Origin: a virus
Virus record (IMG/VR): IMGVR_UViG_3300008110_000079
Location: 1 to 50,411 of that record
Direction: 5' to 3' (one strand)
Length of the DNA: 50,411 bases
The number at the start of each line of letters is the position of its first letter. Positions within the stretch are counted from its first letter, which is position 1. Below, piece after piece: positions 32,019 to 41,374 of the stretch. A program made the position numbers and the translations under genes. Below the pieces are notes generated by a model. It had not been told where the DNA came from and ran no database searches. It saw only the letters and a program-made list of their open reading frames with translations.

Positions 32019-32024
32019 TATTTT

Positions 32025-32098
32025 GCCTCTGTAGCTCAGTTGGATAGAGCAGGGCTTTTGTAAAGCTCAGGTCGCAAGTTCAAGTCTTGTCGGGGGCT
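32025..32098 (+). tRNA. tRNA-Thr (anticodon TGT)
   Basis: Acceptor GCCTCTG pairs with CGGGGGC, with two G-T wobbles. The D-arm GCTC/GAGC, anticodon arm GGGCT-TTTGTAA-AGCTC and T-arm GCAAG-TTCAAGT-CTTGT are complete. CCA is not encoded. It reads ACA codons. Confidence 0.9.
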
Positions 32099-32117
32099 TT
32101 GAGTTAATAACTCTAAT

Positions 32118-33254
32118 ATGAAAAACGAAGTAAATTTTAAATATATTGATGTCTTTGATAACAAAGATGTAACTTATGATTTGGAAAAATATCCAATGAA
32201 TAAGATTATTCTTAGGGAAGTACAAAAATATTATCCAAGTGTCCAAGATCTAAGTCTTCTTCATGAACATATTGAAGGTGGAAAAGTATCTGATTTAATG
32301 TCTAAGGTAAGTAAAGACTTAACAAAGACTGAATTTTACGAGTACTTTGATGATATTGTTAAACAATATGTTGTATCCCAAATTGATCGTGATGTTTTAA
32401 TCCAAAAATTTGGAAATGTTAGGGCAGTTATTCCAAATCAAGACAAAATTGGCGCTCTTCTTCATTTTCATCAAGGAAGATGGGTTGGTAACGGTCTTGG
32501 ATTAAGAACTGTTTGGATGGCATTTACTGATTGTTATGAAAGTAATAGTTTACAAATTCTTCCTTTAGAGGAAAGTAGAAAAATTACGATTGACGCAGTT
32601 AAAGAAAATTGGACATATGAAAAACTCCAAGAAGAATGTACAAAATATGCATTCCCTGTAACTATTAAACCTGGACAGTTTCATTTGTTTACTCAGGAAC
32701 ATATTCATGGCAATTTTCCAAATCTCACTAATAAAACGAGAATTAGTATTGATGTAAGAATTCTATTGAAAGATGGTCAACCACACCGTAAATGGCCTGG
32801 TGCTTACTTTAGGAAATTGGGAGATCTTGATATTAATTCTACACCAGTAGAAATTAAATCAGGTGAATCTACAGCAACATATGCTGAGTATGAAGGATTT
32901 AAAACAAAAGGAATTGATCTTCATTTTCAAACTCTTACCGTAAGAAATTATTGTTCCAGAATGGGATATGTTTTCCCATATCAACATGCGGATAATGAAG
33001 GTACTCACCATGCACATTTAGAACATTTAATTGAGCATGGAAATATTGATCATTTGTTCCTGTTTAGTATTTTTTCACTACCAGATGATCCAGATAGAAG
33101 ACAATATTTAATGAATTTAGCTTTAAAGAGTAATTGTAAACTGCACTTTGCAAATGAAGAATTTGTACTTGACAATGAGAAAATGTTGAGTAAAATAGAG
33201 TACTTACGATCGTTTACGAATGATTGGACAAATCCTGTTGATCAAGTTCTATGA
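32118..33254 (+). CDS. 2OG-Fe(II) oxygenase fused to sporadic-carbohydrate-cluster-type domain
   Basis: About residues 60-225 form an oxygenase barrel: HFHQGRWVGNGLGLRTVWMA, YESNSLQILP, and PGQFHLFTQEHIHGNF with the distal His, then TRISIDVRIL with the Arg. Residues 270-378 are a separate domain (LTVRNYCSRMGYVFPYQH, then LFLFSIFSLPDDPDRRQYLM). From memory, both halves resemble proteins of the sporadic carbohydrate cluster (oxygenase and LIC12192-type families), which are separate genes in bacteria. A role in making or modifying a surface sugar is inferred. The gene lies just after tRNA-Thr. Confidence 0.7.
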   Translation: MKNEVNFKYIDVFDNKDVTYDLEKYPMNKIILREVQKYYPSVQDLSLLHEHIEGGKVSDLMSKVSKDLTKTEFYEYFDDIVKQYVVSQIDRDVLIQKFGNVRAVIPNQDKIGALLHFHQGRWVGNGLGLRTVWMAFTDCYESNSLQILPLEESRKITIDAVKENWTYEKLQEECTKYAFPVTIKPGQFHLFTQEHIHGNFPNLTNKTRISIDVRILLKDGQPHRKWPGAYFRKLGDLDINSTPVEIKSGESTATYAEYEGFKTKGIDLHFQTLTVRNYCSRMGYVFPYQHADNEGTHHAHLEHLIEHGNIDHLFLFSIFSLPDDPDRRQYLMNLALKSNCKLHFANEEFVLDNEKMLSKIEYLRSFTNDWTNPVDQVL

Positions 33255-33433
33255 AAATTAATCTTTGGTATTGTAATGATATGAAACAATGGCGTTGGAC
33301 CTTATGTGATGATTCGAGACCTATATTAAAGCAAGAATCTGGTCAACAACCAAATCTTAGAGATGCAATGAATGATGTGGCAAATACTGTTGAATATATA
33401 CTTGACAAACAAGAAAATGGTGCTATAATTTAA
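33251..33433 (+). CDS. Hypothetical protein, 60 residues
   Basis: It overlaps the previous stop by 4 bases. It starts MKINLWYCNDMKQWRWTLCD, rich in Trp and Cys, with a helical C-terminal part. The strong promoter at 33402-33429 lies inside its last 30 bases. Function unknown. Confidence 0.65.
   Translation: MKINLWYCNDMKQWRWTLCDDSRPILKQESGQQPNLRDAMNDVANTVEYILDKQENGAII
33402..33429 (+). promoter_or_regulatory. Consensus sigma70 promoter of the small RNA
   Basis: TTGACA at 33402-33407 and TATAAT at 33424-33429, spaced 16 bases. No early gene follows, only a terminator about 50 bases downstream. Confidence 0.85.
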
Positions 33434-33434
33434 T

Positions 33435-33500
33435 TGCGATACTAATTCGCAGTGACCCAAAAAGTGTGACTTCAGAACCCTCTTTTAGAGGGTTTTGTTG
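33435..33500 (+). ncRNA. Candidate small RNA of about 65 bases
   Basis: The predicted start near 33436 is followed by a 5' hairpin, TGCGA-TACTAAT-TCGCA (33435-33451), a 24-base single-stranded linker and the terminator at 33476-33500. No start codon with a ribosome site and open frame fits, so the product should be non-coding. The promoter and terminator are both strong; whether the RNA is functional is inference. Confidence 0.6.
33476..33500 (+). terminator. Rho-independent terminator
   Basis: AACCCTC at 33476-33482 pairs with GAGGGTT at 33488-33494 around TTTTA, then TTGTTG. Confidence 0.85.
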
Positions 33501-33525
33501 TATTAAAATCACTATTTTTTATGTG

Positions 33526-33533
33526 AATAAATA
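33526..33533 (+). promoter_or_regulatory. Late-type promoter of the long fibre
   Basis: AATAAATA within GAATAAATAAA, 29 bases before the ATG at 33563. Confidence 0.65.
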
Positions 33534-33562
33534 AAACATAGTAGAAACCTAAGAGTAATAAA

Positions 33563-36500
33563 ATGGGTCTTAGTCGCTTAGATAATTTCTTAAAAAATAG
33601 CAGAGGAAATACTCTGTATGTCGATCCATCGAGTATTGACGCTACAGACAGTATTGAAAATCAAGGTAATTCTCTTGCTCGCCCGTTTAAAACAATTCAG
33701 AGAGCACTGATAGAAGCAGCAAGATTTTCATATCAGCGAGGATTTGATAATGATAGGTTTGGTAGAACCACTATCATAGTTTATCCTGGTGATCATATTA
33801 TTGATAATAGACCTGGATGGATACCTATTCATGAAGCACCTGTAAGTGGTAGTAACTGGAGACAAAGAAGTGGTGCATTATCAAATGATTTTACTGCGTT
33901 TAATTTAGATTCTAATTTTGATGTATTTGATGATAATAATGATCTGTATAAATTTAATAGTGTTTATGGTGGAGTAATAATACCTCGTGGTACATCTTTA
34001 GTAGGACTTGATTTAAGAAAGACTAAAATCAGACCAAGATTTGTACCTGATCCTACAAATGATAATATTCAAACAACTGCTATTTTCAGAGTAACTGGTT
34101 CTTGCTATTTTTATCAGTTTACTCTTTTTGATGCCGATCCAGCAGGAACTGTTTATAATTCTTATAATAATACAAAATTTGTACCTAATTTTTCACATCA
34201 TAAAGTAACTGCGTTTGAATATGCGGATGGAGCAAATCCAGTAAGTATTAATGATACATTTTTAAACTATTATACTGATAGAACTGATTTAGACTTATAT
34301 TATCAAAAAATTGGACTTGCTTATGGTCCTTCAAGTGGAAGAGAAATTGCTAATGATTATCCTAGCACCGCTATAGATGTTCAAGCAAAAGTAGATGAAT
34401 TTAGAATTGTTGGATCAAAAGGACAAGATGTTGGTATTACTAGCATAAGATCTGGTGATGGTGTAACTGCTAGTACCACAATTACTGTTGATTTAGAAGA
34501 AATTATTCCAGGTTTGGATGTAGATACTCCAATCAGAATTGAAGGAGTTCCAGTATCTGGATATAATGGTCAATATGTAATTTCTACAGTAGAAACTCCA
34601 ACTAGGATTACCTATAAAACTTCAGTCGCTCCTGTTAATCCTTTACCACTAATAGTAAGTGGTTCTCCTACATTAAACGTTGTAGTTGACACTGTAACAT
34701 CATCTTCTCCATACATATTCAACTGTTCTTTAAGATCAGTTTTTGGTATGTGTGGTCTTCATGCTGATGGAAGTAAATCAGATGGATTTAAATCAATGGT
34801 TGTTGCCCAATTCACAGGAATTGGACTTCAAAAAGATGATAATGCTTTTGTAAGATATAATAATTCTACAGGTGTATATGAGGATAATACTGCAGTAACG
34901 AATATTCACACAAATTCTTCTGCATTATATAAACCAACTTATGAAAGTTTCCATATTAAAGCATCTAATGATGCATTCCTACAATTAGTATCTATTTTTG
35001 CTATTGGTTATGCAAATCACTTCTTAGTGGAAAGTGGTGGTGATCACTCTATTACTAACTCAAACTCCAACTTTGGTGCAAAGGCATTAGTTGCAAGAGG
35101 ATTTAAGCGTGACGCTTTCCCAAGAGATGATACTGGATTTATAACTCACATTATACCACCAAAAGAAATTGAAACCTCAGATGTTACGATTGAATTTGAT
35201 GCTATTGATGTTAATGCAACTGTTGGTGTTGGATCAACAACTAGACTGTACTTATATAACAGAACCAACCCTAATGACCCACCAAATCACATTGTAGAAG
35301 GATACAGAATTGGTGCTAAAGTAGACGATAGTTTGCATGTGTTGTTGAATGATGGTAGTGGTACTACAAGATCACTATCTGCTAGAATTATTATGCCTAA
35401 TACCCAAAATACGGGTGTTTACGAATCAACTTCTAGAAAAATAGTTCATGTTGGTAGAACGACTGCAGGAATTAATAGTATTGCTGCGGATACATTAACA
35501 TTTACTACTCCACATAAATTTATTAATGGTGAAACTATTAGAATTACCAGTAGCACTGGTGAATTACCTGATGGATTAAGACATAATCAGGTTTACTATG
35601 CAATAACAAATGGTGTAAACTCTGACCAAATTCAAATTGCACAGACATTTAATGATACTGTTACTGCAGATGCAATTTCAATTAATAATAAAGGTGGTAT
35701 ATTAGTCGTAGAAAGTAGAGTATCTGATAAAGTTTCTGGTGATATTGGACATCCTATTCAGTTTGATAGTAATATAGGGCAATGGTATTTAACTGTAAGT
35801 GGAATTTCTACATTTAATAATCTTACTTCTGCTATTGTTGGTCTAGGGACAAATGGATTAGGTAGTGCGACTTCCAGATCATTTATAAAAAGAACCCCAG
35901 ATACTAGATCTTTATCCGATAAAATTTACAAAGCAAGATATATTATTCCAAGAGATTCTGTTGTTGTTGCTAGACCACCTCAGGAAGGATTTGTAATTCA
36001 AGAATCTAATGATAATATTGGACCAAATGCTGCCGAAATTATAAAGTACAATAGTGTAGATTCTGTAAACTTATCTAATAGTTCTGAATTAAGAAACTAT
36101 AGATTAATATCTGATGCTATTTGGGATAATTTAGTTGGTATTGCAACTTTTACTACAGAAGTTGCACATGAACTTTCTGCAGGTTCTTTAATTGAGATTA
36201 AAAATATTAAGACAACTACCAATGTAAATGGTATTGGAAACAGTGGATTTAATGGATACCATGTAGTTTCATCAAAACCAACCAGAAGAACATTTACAGT
36301 TGGATTGACTACAAATCCTGGTACTTTTATAAACAATACTTCTGTTAGAGATGAAAATCTACCTTATTATAGTAGAGCAAAATTCAATAATACATTCGTA
36401 GTATATAAGTCTGATGAAATTCAAGAGTATGTTCCAAATGATAAAGATGGAATTTATCATTTAACCCTGCTAAGTGTTTCGAATTCACCAAATGTAGTAC

Positions 36501-39448
36501 CATTTGATGGACTAAGATTTTCTCAACCAATTAAAAATCTTTATCCTCAGTTAGATCGTGATAATTCAAATTCCGATCCACAAAAGGCAACATCGTTTGC
36601 ACTACCAAATCCAATTGGTTTAGTTGAAGTTGATAACCCAGAACATAGTATTACTAGAGAAACTTTAGTTAATAAATTACATGATTTTGCAGTTGGTTTT
36701 GGACTAACTGACATTCAATCATCATCTGGTGTTGCTCATACCTTATATACAAAATTAGATCATGGTCTTAATAGAATTACTAGAGTTGGTATTGTAAGTA
36801 CTGGACGAAATTATGGAAATGGTTCAGGAACAGATCAAACTTTATACAATGCAAAGTTAGTTGGATTTGCTGGATCTACTACTGGTAAGTATGCAACTGC
36901 TAATATAAAAATTAATGCATCTGGTTCTATTACTGCTGTTAATATTGTTGATGGTGGTAGTGCATATGGCATTGGTAATACTTTAGCAATCGTTGGTGTT
37001 GCAACAACTTCCGCTCATATTGTTGGTGTTGTAAGTGTAACTCAAATTTATAATAATATCGGTGATACCATTGCAGTAGAAGGTGTTCAGGGAGATACTT
37101 TTAAAACATATAATAACTTATACAGAATTACAAGTATAAATGTGGGGCAAGAGAAACAAATTCAAGTTTCTTCTGCATCAACAATTACTGCAGATTATGA
37201 ATTTATTGGATCATTACCAATAATTGGTGTTAATACTAATGGATTGGTCAAAGTTAATACTGATGCTTTATTGTATACTGCAGCATATGTAACTGGAAAA
37301 ACCATAGGAATTTCATCAATATCCTATCAAAAAACAACTGGTATTGCTAGTGTTACATTTTCACAACCTCATGGATATTATGTTGATAATAAAGTAAGAA
37401 TTAGTGGATTTAATGAGAATTTCTTTAATGGGGATTTTATTGTTAAGAAAATTAATAGTGTAAATTCTTTTGATATTAATGTTGGTGTAAATACTATTTC
37501 CTTAGGAACTACTACAAATACTGGTGCATATGCATTTAAACCTGGATTTGGTGCTCAAGGTGGATTTTTAAATGTTAATAATGAAAGAAGTTCTGGTAGA
37601 ATTACCCCATATTATGCTGGAATTACAACTACGTTATCTATTGCATTAACAAACCCAAATACAAATACACTTACTGTTGCTGATGCTCTAAGACTTAATC
37701 TGCAGGTTGGTGATTATCTTATTGTAGATAGTGAGATAATGAGAGTTTCTTCTACAGTAACATCTTCAACACAAATTAATGTTTTCCGTGGTTTATTTGG
37801 TAGTTCTAAAGAAAGTCATCCACTTAATTCTGTTGTAAGAAGAGTTAAATTTATCCCAATTGAATTTAGAAGGAACTCAATTCTTCGTGCTTCTGGTCAT
37901 ACATTTGAGTATCTTGGATTTGGTCCTGGTAACTATTCTACTGCTCTTCCAGAAAGACAGGATAGAAAGTTTACTGATACTGAAAGAGTACTGTCACAAT
38001 CAGTAAGTGATGATGGTGGTGCTCCAATTTACACTGGTATGGATGACAGAGGTAATAATTATACTGTTAATGCTGTTACTAATTCATCTACTGGTCAAGA
38101 ACTTCTTGTAAATACTCCAATACCTTCTGTTAGAGGTGAAGATTTAACATCAGACACAACTTCTGTTGGATTTGATGTACAATCAACATCAGAGTTAACA
38201 ATTCAAAGATCATTAAAAGTTGAAGGTGGAAATGCTGGAACTATAATTTCGGAATTTAATGGTCCTGTTATATTCAACAATAAGTTATCATCTAATTCTG
38301 ATGAAGGTATTGAAGCAAATTCCCTATATTTACAGGGTGATGCTACTATCTCTAGAAAGTACACTGTTGGTGTATCGCAACCATCTTTAGCAGGTAACCC
38401 AGGAGATATTGTATTTTATTCTGATCCTCATCCAGGTGGAACGATTGGATGGGTTTATACAGTAGAAAATAATTGGAAAGAATTTGCACCAATTAAGAAT
38501 GAAAATGGGCACTTTGTTGGTATCTTCAGTGGTTCATTTATTGGTGATGGATCTGCTCTTAGTAGTGTATCTGATATTTGGGTTTTTGATGGTGTTGGTA
38601 TTTCAACGACTGCTAATGTTGGTATCGAAACAACTTCAGCAAAACCAGGATATTCGCTTTATGCTTCTGGACCAGTATTATTTGAAAATAACGTAGAATT
38701 TAGATCTCAGTCTCTACTTTGGAATATTACTAATGGTTTCTTAGTTAATACTGGTATTACTACATTTAATCAACAATTGAATGCTAATACATTTAGAACT
38801 GTTGGTGTTGCTACGTTCCAAAATGATATTATTGTAACTACTAATCCAGCAACAACTGGAGATACTGCTGGTAATTATTTAAAATTTGTTCAAACTGATA
38901 CTGCTATCAACTCTTCGTATTTCTATGGTGGAATTCTTTGGGATGGTAATGATACTGGTAATAATGGAACTAGAGGATATATTAGAGGAGAATCTGAAGG
39001 AACTTCTGGTCAATTTGCTATAACTTTTGGTACTCAATCAACTGGTGCAAGTAATCCACAGGAAAGATTGAGACTTGATAGTGTTGGTGATGTTAATGTC
39101 ACTAACAATTTAAATGTTGGTATTAATATTGTTGCTTCTGGTGAAATAACTGCCAATTCTGATGAAAGAATTAAAACTAATATTAAGACTATTGATAATG
39201 CACTTGATAAAGTTCTTCAACTTCGTGGAGTTGAGTATGATCGTACAGATATTGAAAAGCATCAAATTGGTGTTATTGCTCAAGAGGTTGAGAAAGTCTT
39301 ACCAGACTTAGTTTTAGATGGTGAGAAAAAGTCTGTTGCGTATGGTAACATGGTAGCAGTTCTTATCGAAGCGATCAAAGAGCAACAAAAACAAATTGAT
39401 GCTCAAGGTAAGCAAATCGAGGAACTTTTAAAGAGACTTGACGGATAA
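33563..39448 (+). CDS. Long tail fibre with C-terminal intramolecular chaperone
   Basis: The 1961-residue protein starts MGLSRLDNFLKNSRGNTLYV and has an N-terminal beta-solenoid-like region (GNSLARPFKTIQRALIEAAR; TTIIVYPGDHII), as in many cyanophage fibres. A long Ser/Thr/Asn/Gly-rich beta region follows, with repeats such as VGVATT and GITTF. The last 95 residues are a peptidase S74 / endosialidase-type chaperone: DERIKTNIKTIDNALDKVLQ, YDRTDIEKHQIGVIAQEVEK, then a C-terminal coiled coil (EQQKQIDAQGKQIEELLKRL). That domain trimerises the fibre and then usually cleaves itself off. It probably contacts the host surface. It forms a single-gene unit between a late promoter and a terminator. Confidence 0.9.
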   Translation: MGLSRLDNFLKNSRGNTLYVDPSSIDATDSIENQGNSLARPFKTIQRALIEAARFSYQRGFDNDRFGRTTIIVYPGDHIIDNRPGWIPIHEAPVSGSNWRQRSGALSNDFTAFNLDSNFDVFDDNNDLYKFNSVYGGVIIPRGTSLVGLDLRKTKIRPRFVPDPTNDNIQTTAIFRVTGSCYFYQFTLFDADPAGTVYNSYNNTKFVPNFSHHKVTAFEYADGANPVSINDTFLNYYTDRTDLDLYYQKIGLAYGPSSGREIANDYPSTAIDVQAKVDEFRIVGSKGQDVGITSIRSGDGVTASTTITVDLEEIIPGLDVDTPIRIEGVPVSGYNGQYVISTVETPTRITYKTSVAPVNPLPLIVSGSPTLNVVVDTVTSSSPYIFNCSLRSVFGMCGLHADGSKSDGFKSMVVAQFTGIGLQKDDNAFVRYNNSTGVYEDNTAVTNIHTNSSALYKPTYESFHIKASNDAFLQLVSIFAIGYANHFLVESGGDHSITNSNSNFGAKALVARGFKRDAFPRDDTGFITHIIPPKEIETSDVTIEFDAIDVNATVGVGSTTRLYLYNRTNPNDPPNHIVEGYRIGAKVDDSLHVLLNDGSGTTRSLSARIIMPNTQNTGVYESTSRKIVHVGRTTAGINSIAADTLTFTTPHKFINGETIRITSSTGELPDGLRHNQVYYAITNGVNSDQIQIAQTFNDTVTADAISINNKGGILVVESRVSDKVSGDIGHPIQFDSNIGQWYLTVSGISTFNNLTSAIVGLGTNGLGSATSRSFIKRTPDTRSLSDKIYKARYIIPRDSVVVARPPQEGFVIQESNDNIGPNAAEIIKYNSVDSVNLSNSSELRNYRLISDAIWDNLVGIATFTTEVAHELSAGSLIEIKNIKTTTNVNGIGNSGFNGYHVVSSKPTRRTFTVGLTTNPGTFINNTSVRDENLPYYSRAKFNNTFVVYKSDEIQEYVPNDKDGIYHLTLLSVSNSPNVVPFDGLRFSQPIKNLYPQLDRDNSNSDPQKATSFALPNPIGLVEVDNPEHSITRETLVNKLHDFAVGFGLTDIQSSSGVAHTLYTKLDHGLNRITRVGIVSTGRNYGNGSGTDQTLYNAKLVGFAGSTTGKYATANIKINASGSITAVNIVDGGSAYGIGNTLAIVGVATTSAHIVGVVSVTQIYNNIGDTIAVEGVQGDTFKTYNNLYRITSINVGQEKQIQVSSASTITADYEFIGSLPIIGVNTNGLVKVNTDALLYTAAYVTGKTIGISSISYQKTTGIASVTFSQPHGYYVDNKVRISGFNENFFNGDFIVKKINSVNSFDINVGVNTISLGTTTNTGAYAFKPGFGAQGGFLNVNNERSSGRITPYYAGITTTLSIALTNPNTNTLTVADALRLNLQVGDYLIVDSEIMRVSSTVTSSTQINVFRGLFGSSKESHPLNSVVRRVKFIPIEFRRNSILRASGHTFEYLGFGPGNYSTALPERQDRKFTDTERVLSQSVSDDGGAPIYTGMDDRGNNYTVNAVTNSSTGQELLVNTPIPSVRGEDLTSDTTSVGFDVQSTSELTIQRSLKVEGGNAGTIISEFNGPVIFNNKLSSNSDEGIEANSLYLQGDATISRKYTVGVSQPSLAGNPGDIVFYSDPHPGGTIGWVYTVENNWKEFAPIKNENGHFVGIFSGSFIGDGSALSSVSDIWVFDGVGISTTANVGIETTSAKPGYSLYASGPVLFENNVEFRSQSLLWNITNGFLVNTGITTFNQQLNANTFRTVGVATFQNDIIVTTNPATTGDTAGNYLKFVQTDTAINSSYFYGGILWDGNDTGNNGTRGYIRGESEGTSGQFAITFGTQSTGASNPQERLRLDSVGDVNVTNNLNVGINIVASGEITANSDERIKTNIKTIDNALDKVLQLRGVEYDRTDIEKHQIGVIAQEVEKVLPDLVLDGEKKSVAYGNMVAVLIEAIKEQQKQIDAQGKQIEELLKRLDG

Positions 39449-39471
39449 TTGACCAATTGATAAACTGTCAC

Positions 39472-39499
39472 AAGGGGTCCCCCAGGACCCCTTTGTTTT
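39472..39499 (+). terminator. Rho-independent terminator of the long fibre
   Basis: AAGGGGTCC at 39472-39480 pairs perfectly with GGACCCCTT at 39485-39493 around CCCA, followed by TTGTTTT. Confidence 0.9.
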
Positions 39500-39503
39500 G
39501 CTG

Positions 39504-39509
39504 TATAAT
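39504..39509 (+). promoter_or_regulatory. Possible -10 box before the helicase gene
   Basis: TATAAT at 39504-39509 just after the terminator. No -35 box is visible at the right distance, so this is uncertain. Confidence 0.4.
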
Positions 39510-39522
39510 AATTACATCATCA

Positions 39523-40764
39523 ATGAGTTCCATGTTCCAACTTCGCCCCCATCAGAAATCTGCTCTTGAGGCGATGCTGCTCCATGCAAAAGGTATTGTC
39601 GTTGCTCCTACAGGCGCAGGTAAGAGCATCATCGCTATCTATGATACTATTCGCCATTTCGCTTTGGGAAACCAAACTGTGGTTGTGGTTGCTCCTAGAC
39701 TGCTTCTTGCTCAGCAGTTGTGTTCTGAGTTCATGGAGCACATCACTGATGCTTCTGTAATGCATGTTCACTCTGCTAAAGACTGCAATTACTTTGCTAC
39801 AACTAAACCTGATGAGATTGGCGATTGGTGTGAAAATACTCAAGGTAACAAACTGATTTTTACAACTTATAATTCTCTTCAGCGCATCGTTGACGCAGGT
39901 ATTCATGTCAATGCTATCTATTTTGACGAAGCACACAATTCTGTTAAAAAATCATTTTTTGATGGCACACGCATTCTATCTAAGTATGCTAACCATTGCT
40001 ATTTCTTTACTGCAACTCCGAAATATTCTTCTACTCCGAAAAAACCAGGAATGAATGATCATGAAGTTTATGGTAAGATCATCTTTAATGTTCCTGCTCC
40101 TGAACTAATTGCCAATGGTTCCATTCTTCCTCCTAAAATCAATGCTATGAATATTGGTTCTGCTCGTGATAAGGATCAGAATGCTGCTGAGAGGGATTGT
40201 ATGACCCTCCTGGATACTATTCTGAATGAAGATCATATGGACAAAGTTCTTGTTGCTGCTCCTAACACCAAGGTTTTAATTCGTATGATTGCTGAGACTG
40301 ATTTCATGACAGAAGTTCAGTCTTATGGTTATGATGTTCTTTGGATCACTGCTAAGTATGGTGCATTTATCAACAACACAAAAATCAGTCGTGAAGAGTT
40401 CTTTAACAAGATCTCTGACTTTGGTAAAGATCCTAACAAAAAGTTCATTGTCCTTCATTACTCCATCCTTAGTGAAGGTATTTCTGTGCCTGGTCTTACT
40501 TCTCTTGTTATGATGCGTCAGATGAATGTGATTGAGATGTGTCAGTCTATCGGTCGCGTTATCCGTCTTCATCTTGATGACATCAAAGCAATTCAGAACG
40601 GTCAAATCAAGGCGGGTGACTTGAATTCATATACTAAATCTTTTGGTCTAATCCATGTTCCTGTTTACAGCAACACTGGTATTTCCACAGTGCGTCGTCT
40701 TCAATCTGTTGTCGATACTGTGTTTGTTGAGGGTCAACCTGCTATTTCAGTAATTAAAAAATGA
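39523..40764 (+). CDS. SF2 DNA/RNA helicase (UvsW-like)
   Basis: Motifs of superfamily 2 are visible: the Q-motif-like LRPHQKSALEAM at the start, Walker A APTGAGKS, motif II DEAH in YFDEAHNS, motif III TAT (FFTATPK), and motif VI QSIGRVIR. Total length of 413 from the ATG at 39523 (MSSMFQLRPHQ) is a little less than T4 UvsW (about 500). A start at 39532 is also possible. UvsW unwinds branched recombination and R-loop intermediates; the match to UvsW itself rather than a related phage helicase is not settled. Its codon use is distinctly more GC-rich than the fibre gene before it and the oxygenase genes after it. Confidence 0.88.
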   Translation: MSSMFQLRPHQKSALEAMLLHAKGIVVAPTGAGKSIIAIYDTIRHFALGNQTVVVVAPRLLLAQQLCSEFMEHITDASVMHVHSAKDCNYFATTKPDEIGDWCENTQGNKLIFTTYNSLQRIVDAGIHVNAIYFDEAHNSVKKSFFDGTRILSKYANHCYFFTATPKYSSTPKKPGMNDHEVYGKIIFNVPAPELIANGSILPPKINAMNIGSARDKDQNAAERDCMTLLDTILNEDHMDKVLVAAPNTKVLIRMIAETDFMTEVQSYGYDVLWITAKYGAFINNTKISREEFFNKISDFGKDPNKKFIVLHYSILSEGISVPGLTSLVMMRQMNVIEMCQSIGRVIRLHLDDIKAIQNGQIKAGDLNSYTKSFGLIHVPVYSNTGISTVRRLQSVVDTVFVEGQPAISVIKK

Positions 40765-41198
40765 AATACGAAGTTATACGAGATCAATTTTATGAGTGTT
40801 TGGATCTGACCTGGGATGTTATCAACACTCAAGTTGAAAAAGAAATTCAAAATAATACATGTAGAATTATAGGTAACGATGAAGAAAAGACTATTCTTCT
40901 TTTAGATAATGAGAATTTTCATCCAATCATATCTAAAATGTATGCTATAATGAGATATAAGTATCGTCTTACGACTTTACATATATACACTTCACAAAAT
41001 AATGCACAGACATTTGGAAGGCATTGTGATCAGTCAGACGTTTTAATTGTTCAATCAATAGGTAAAATGTCTTATAAATTTGATGATGGTGAATTAATCG
41101 TATTAAAACCTGGAGATGGGGTTTACATCCCAAAAGGAATGTATCATGATCCTATTCCTATCGAACCTAGAGTGTCATTAAGTTTTTCTTGGAATTAA
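40761..41198 (+). CDS. Cupin/JmjC-like oxygenase, 145 residues
   Basis: The C-terminal half contains GRHCDQSDVLIVQSIG with a H-x-D pair, then LKPGDGVYIPKGMYHDPIP with the distal His and RVSLSFSW. This is the JmjC/cupin-type iron site. The fold is small (145 residues), so a minimal cupin is likely. It overlaps the helicase stop by 4 bases. It is the first gene of the oxygenase block; its substrate is unknown. Confidence 0.75.
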   Translation: MKYEVIRDQFYECLDLTWDVINTQVEKEIQNNTCRIIGNDEEKTILLLDNENFHPIISKMYAIMRYKYRLTTLHIYTSQNNAQTFGRHCDQSDVLIVQSIGKMSYKFDDGELIVLKPGDGVYIPKGMYHDPIPIEPRVSLSFSWN

Positions 41199-41200
41199 TT

Positions 41201-41374
41201 ATGTTAGAAGGATTTGTAACAAAAGATGGGTATGCAGCAGTACCTTTTGGAAAACAACTTATGGTTATTTACGATGGACAGCAGTTGAAAGTATGCAGAA
41301 CAGAAAGTTCTGCTAGGAATTTTATTAAAAAACACTCTTCTCAACCAAAACCTGGAACTATTTTTGTACAATGA
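41201..41374 (+). CDS. Small hypothetical protein, 57 residues
   Basis: The ATG at 41201 is chosen (MLEGFVTKDGYAAVPFGKQL) over an upstream TTG in the previous gene's end. The sequence looks like a small beta domain with a basic C-terminal helix (SSARNFIKKHSSQPK). It overlaps the next gene by 4 bases. Function unknown. Confidence 0.6.
   Translation: MLEGFVTKDGYAAVPFGKQLMVIYDGQQLKVCRTESSARNFIKKHSSQPKPGTIFVQ

Noticed and set aside
30855-32098. tRNA genes as phage integration sites
   Set aside because: No integrase, excisionase or flanking direct repeats are visible, and the genome type is lytic.
33563-39448. Diversity-generating retroelement target in the long fibre
   Set aside because: No reverse transcriptase or template/variable repeat pair was seen in the window.
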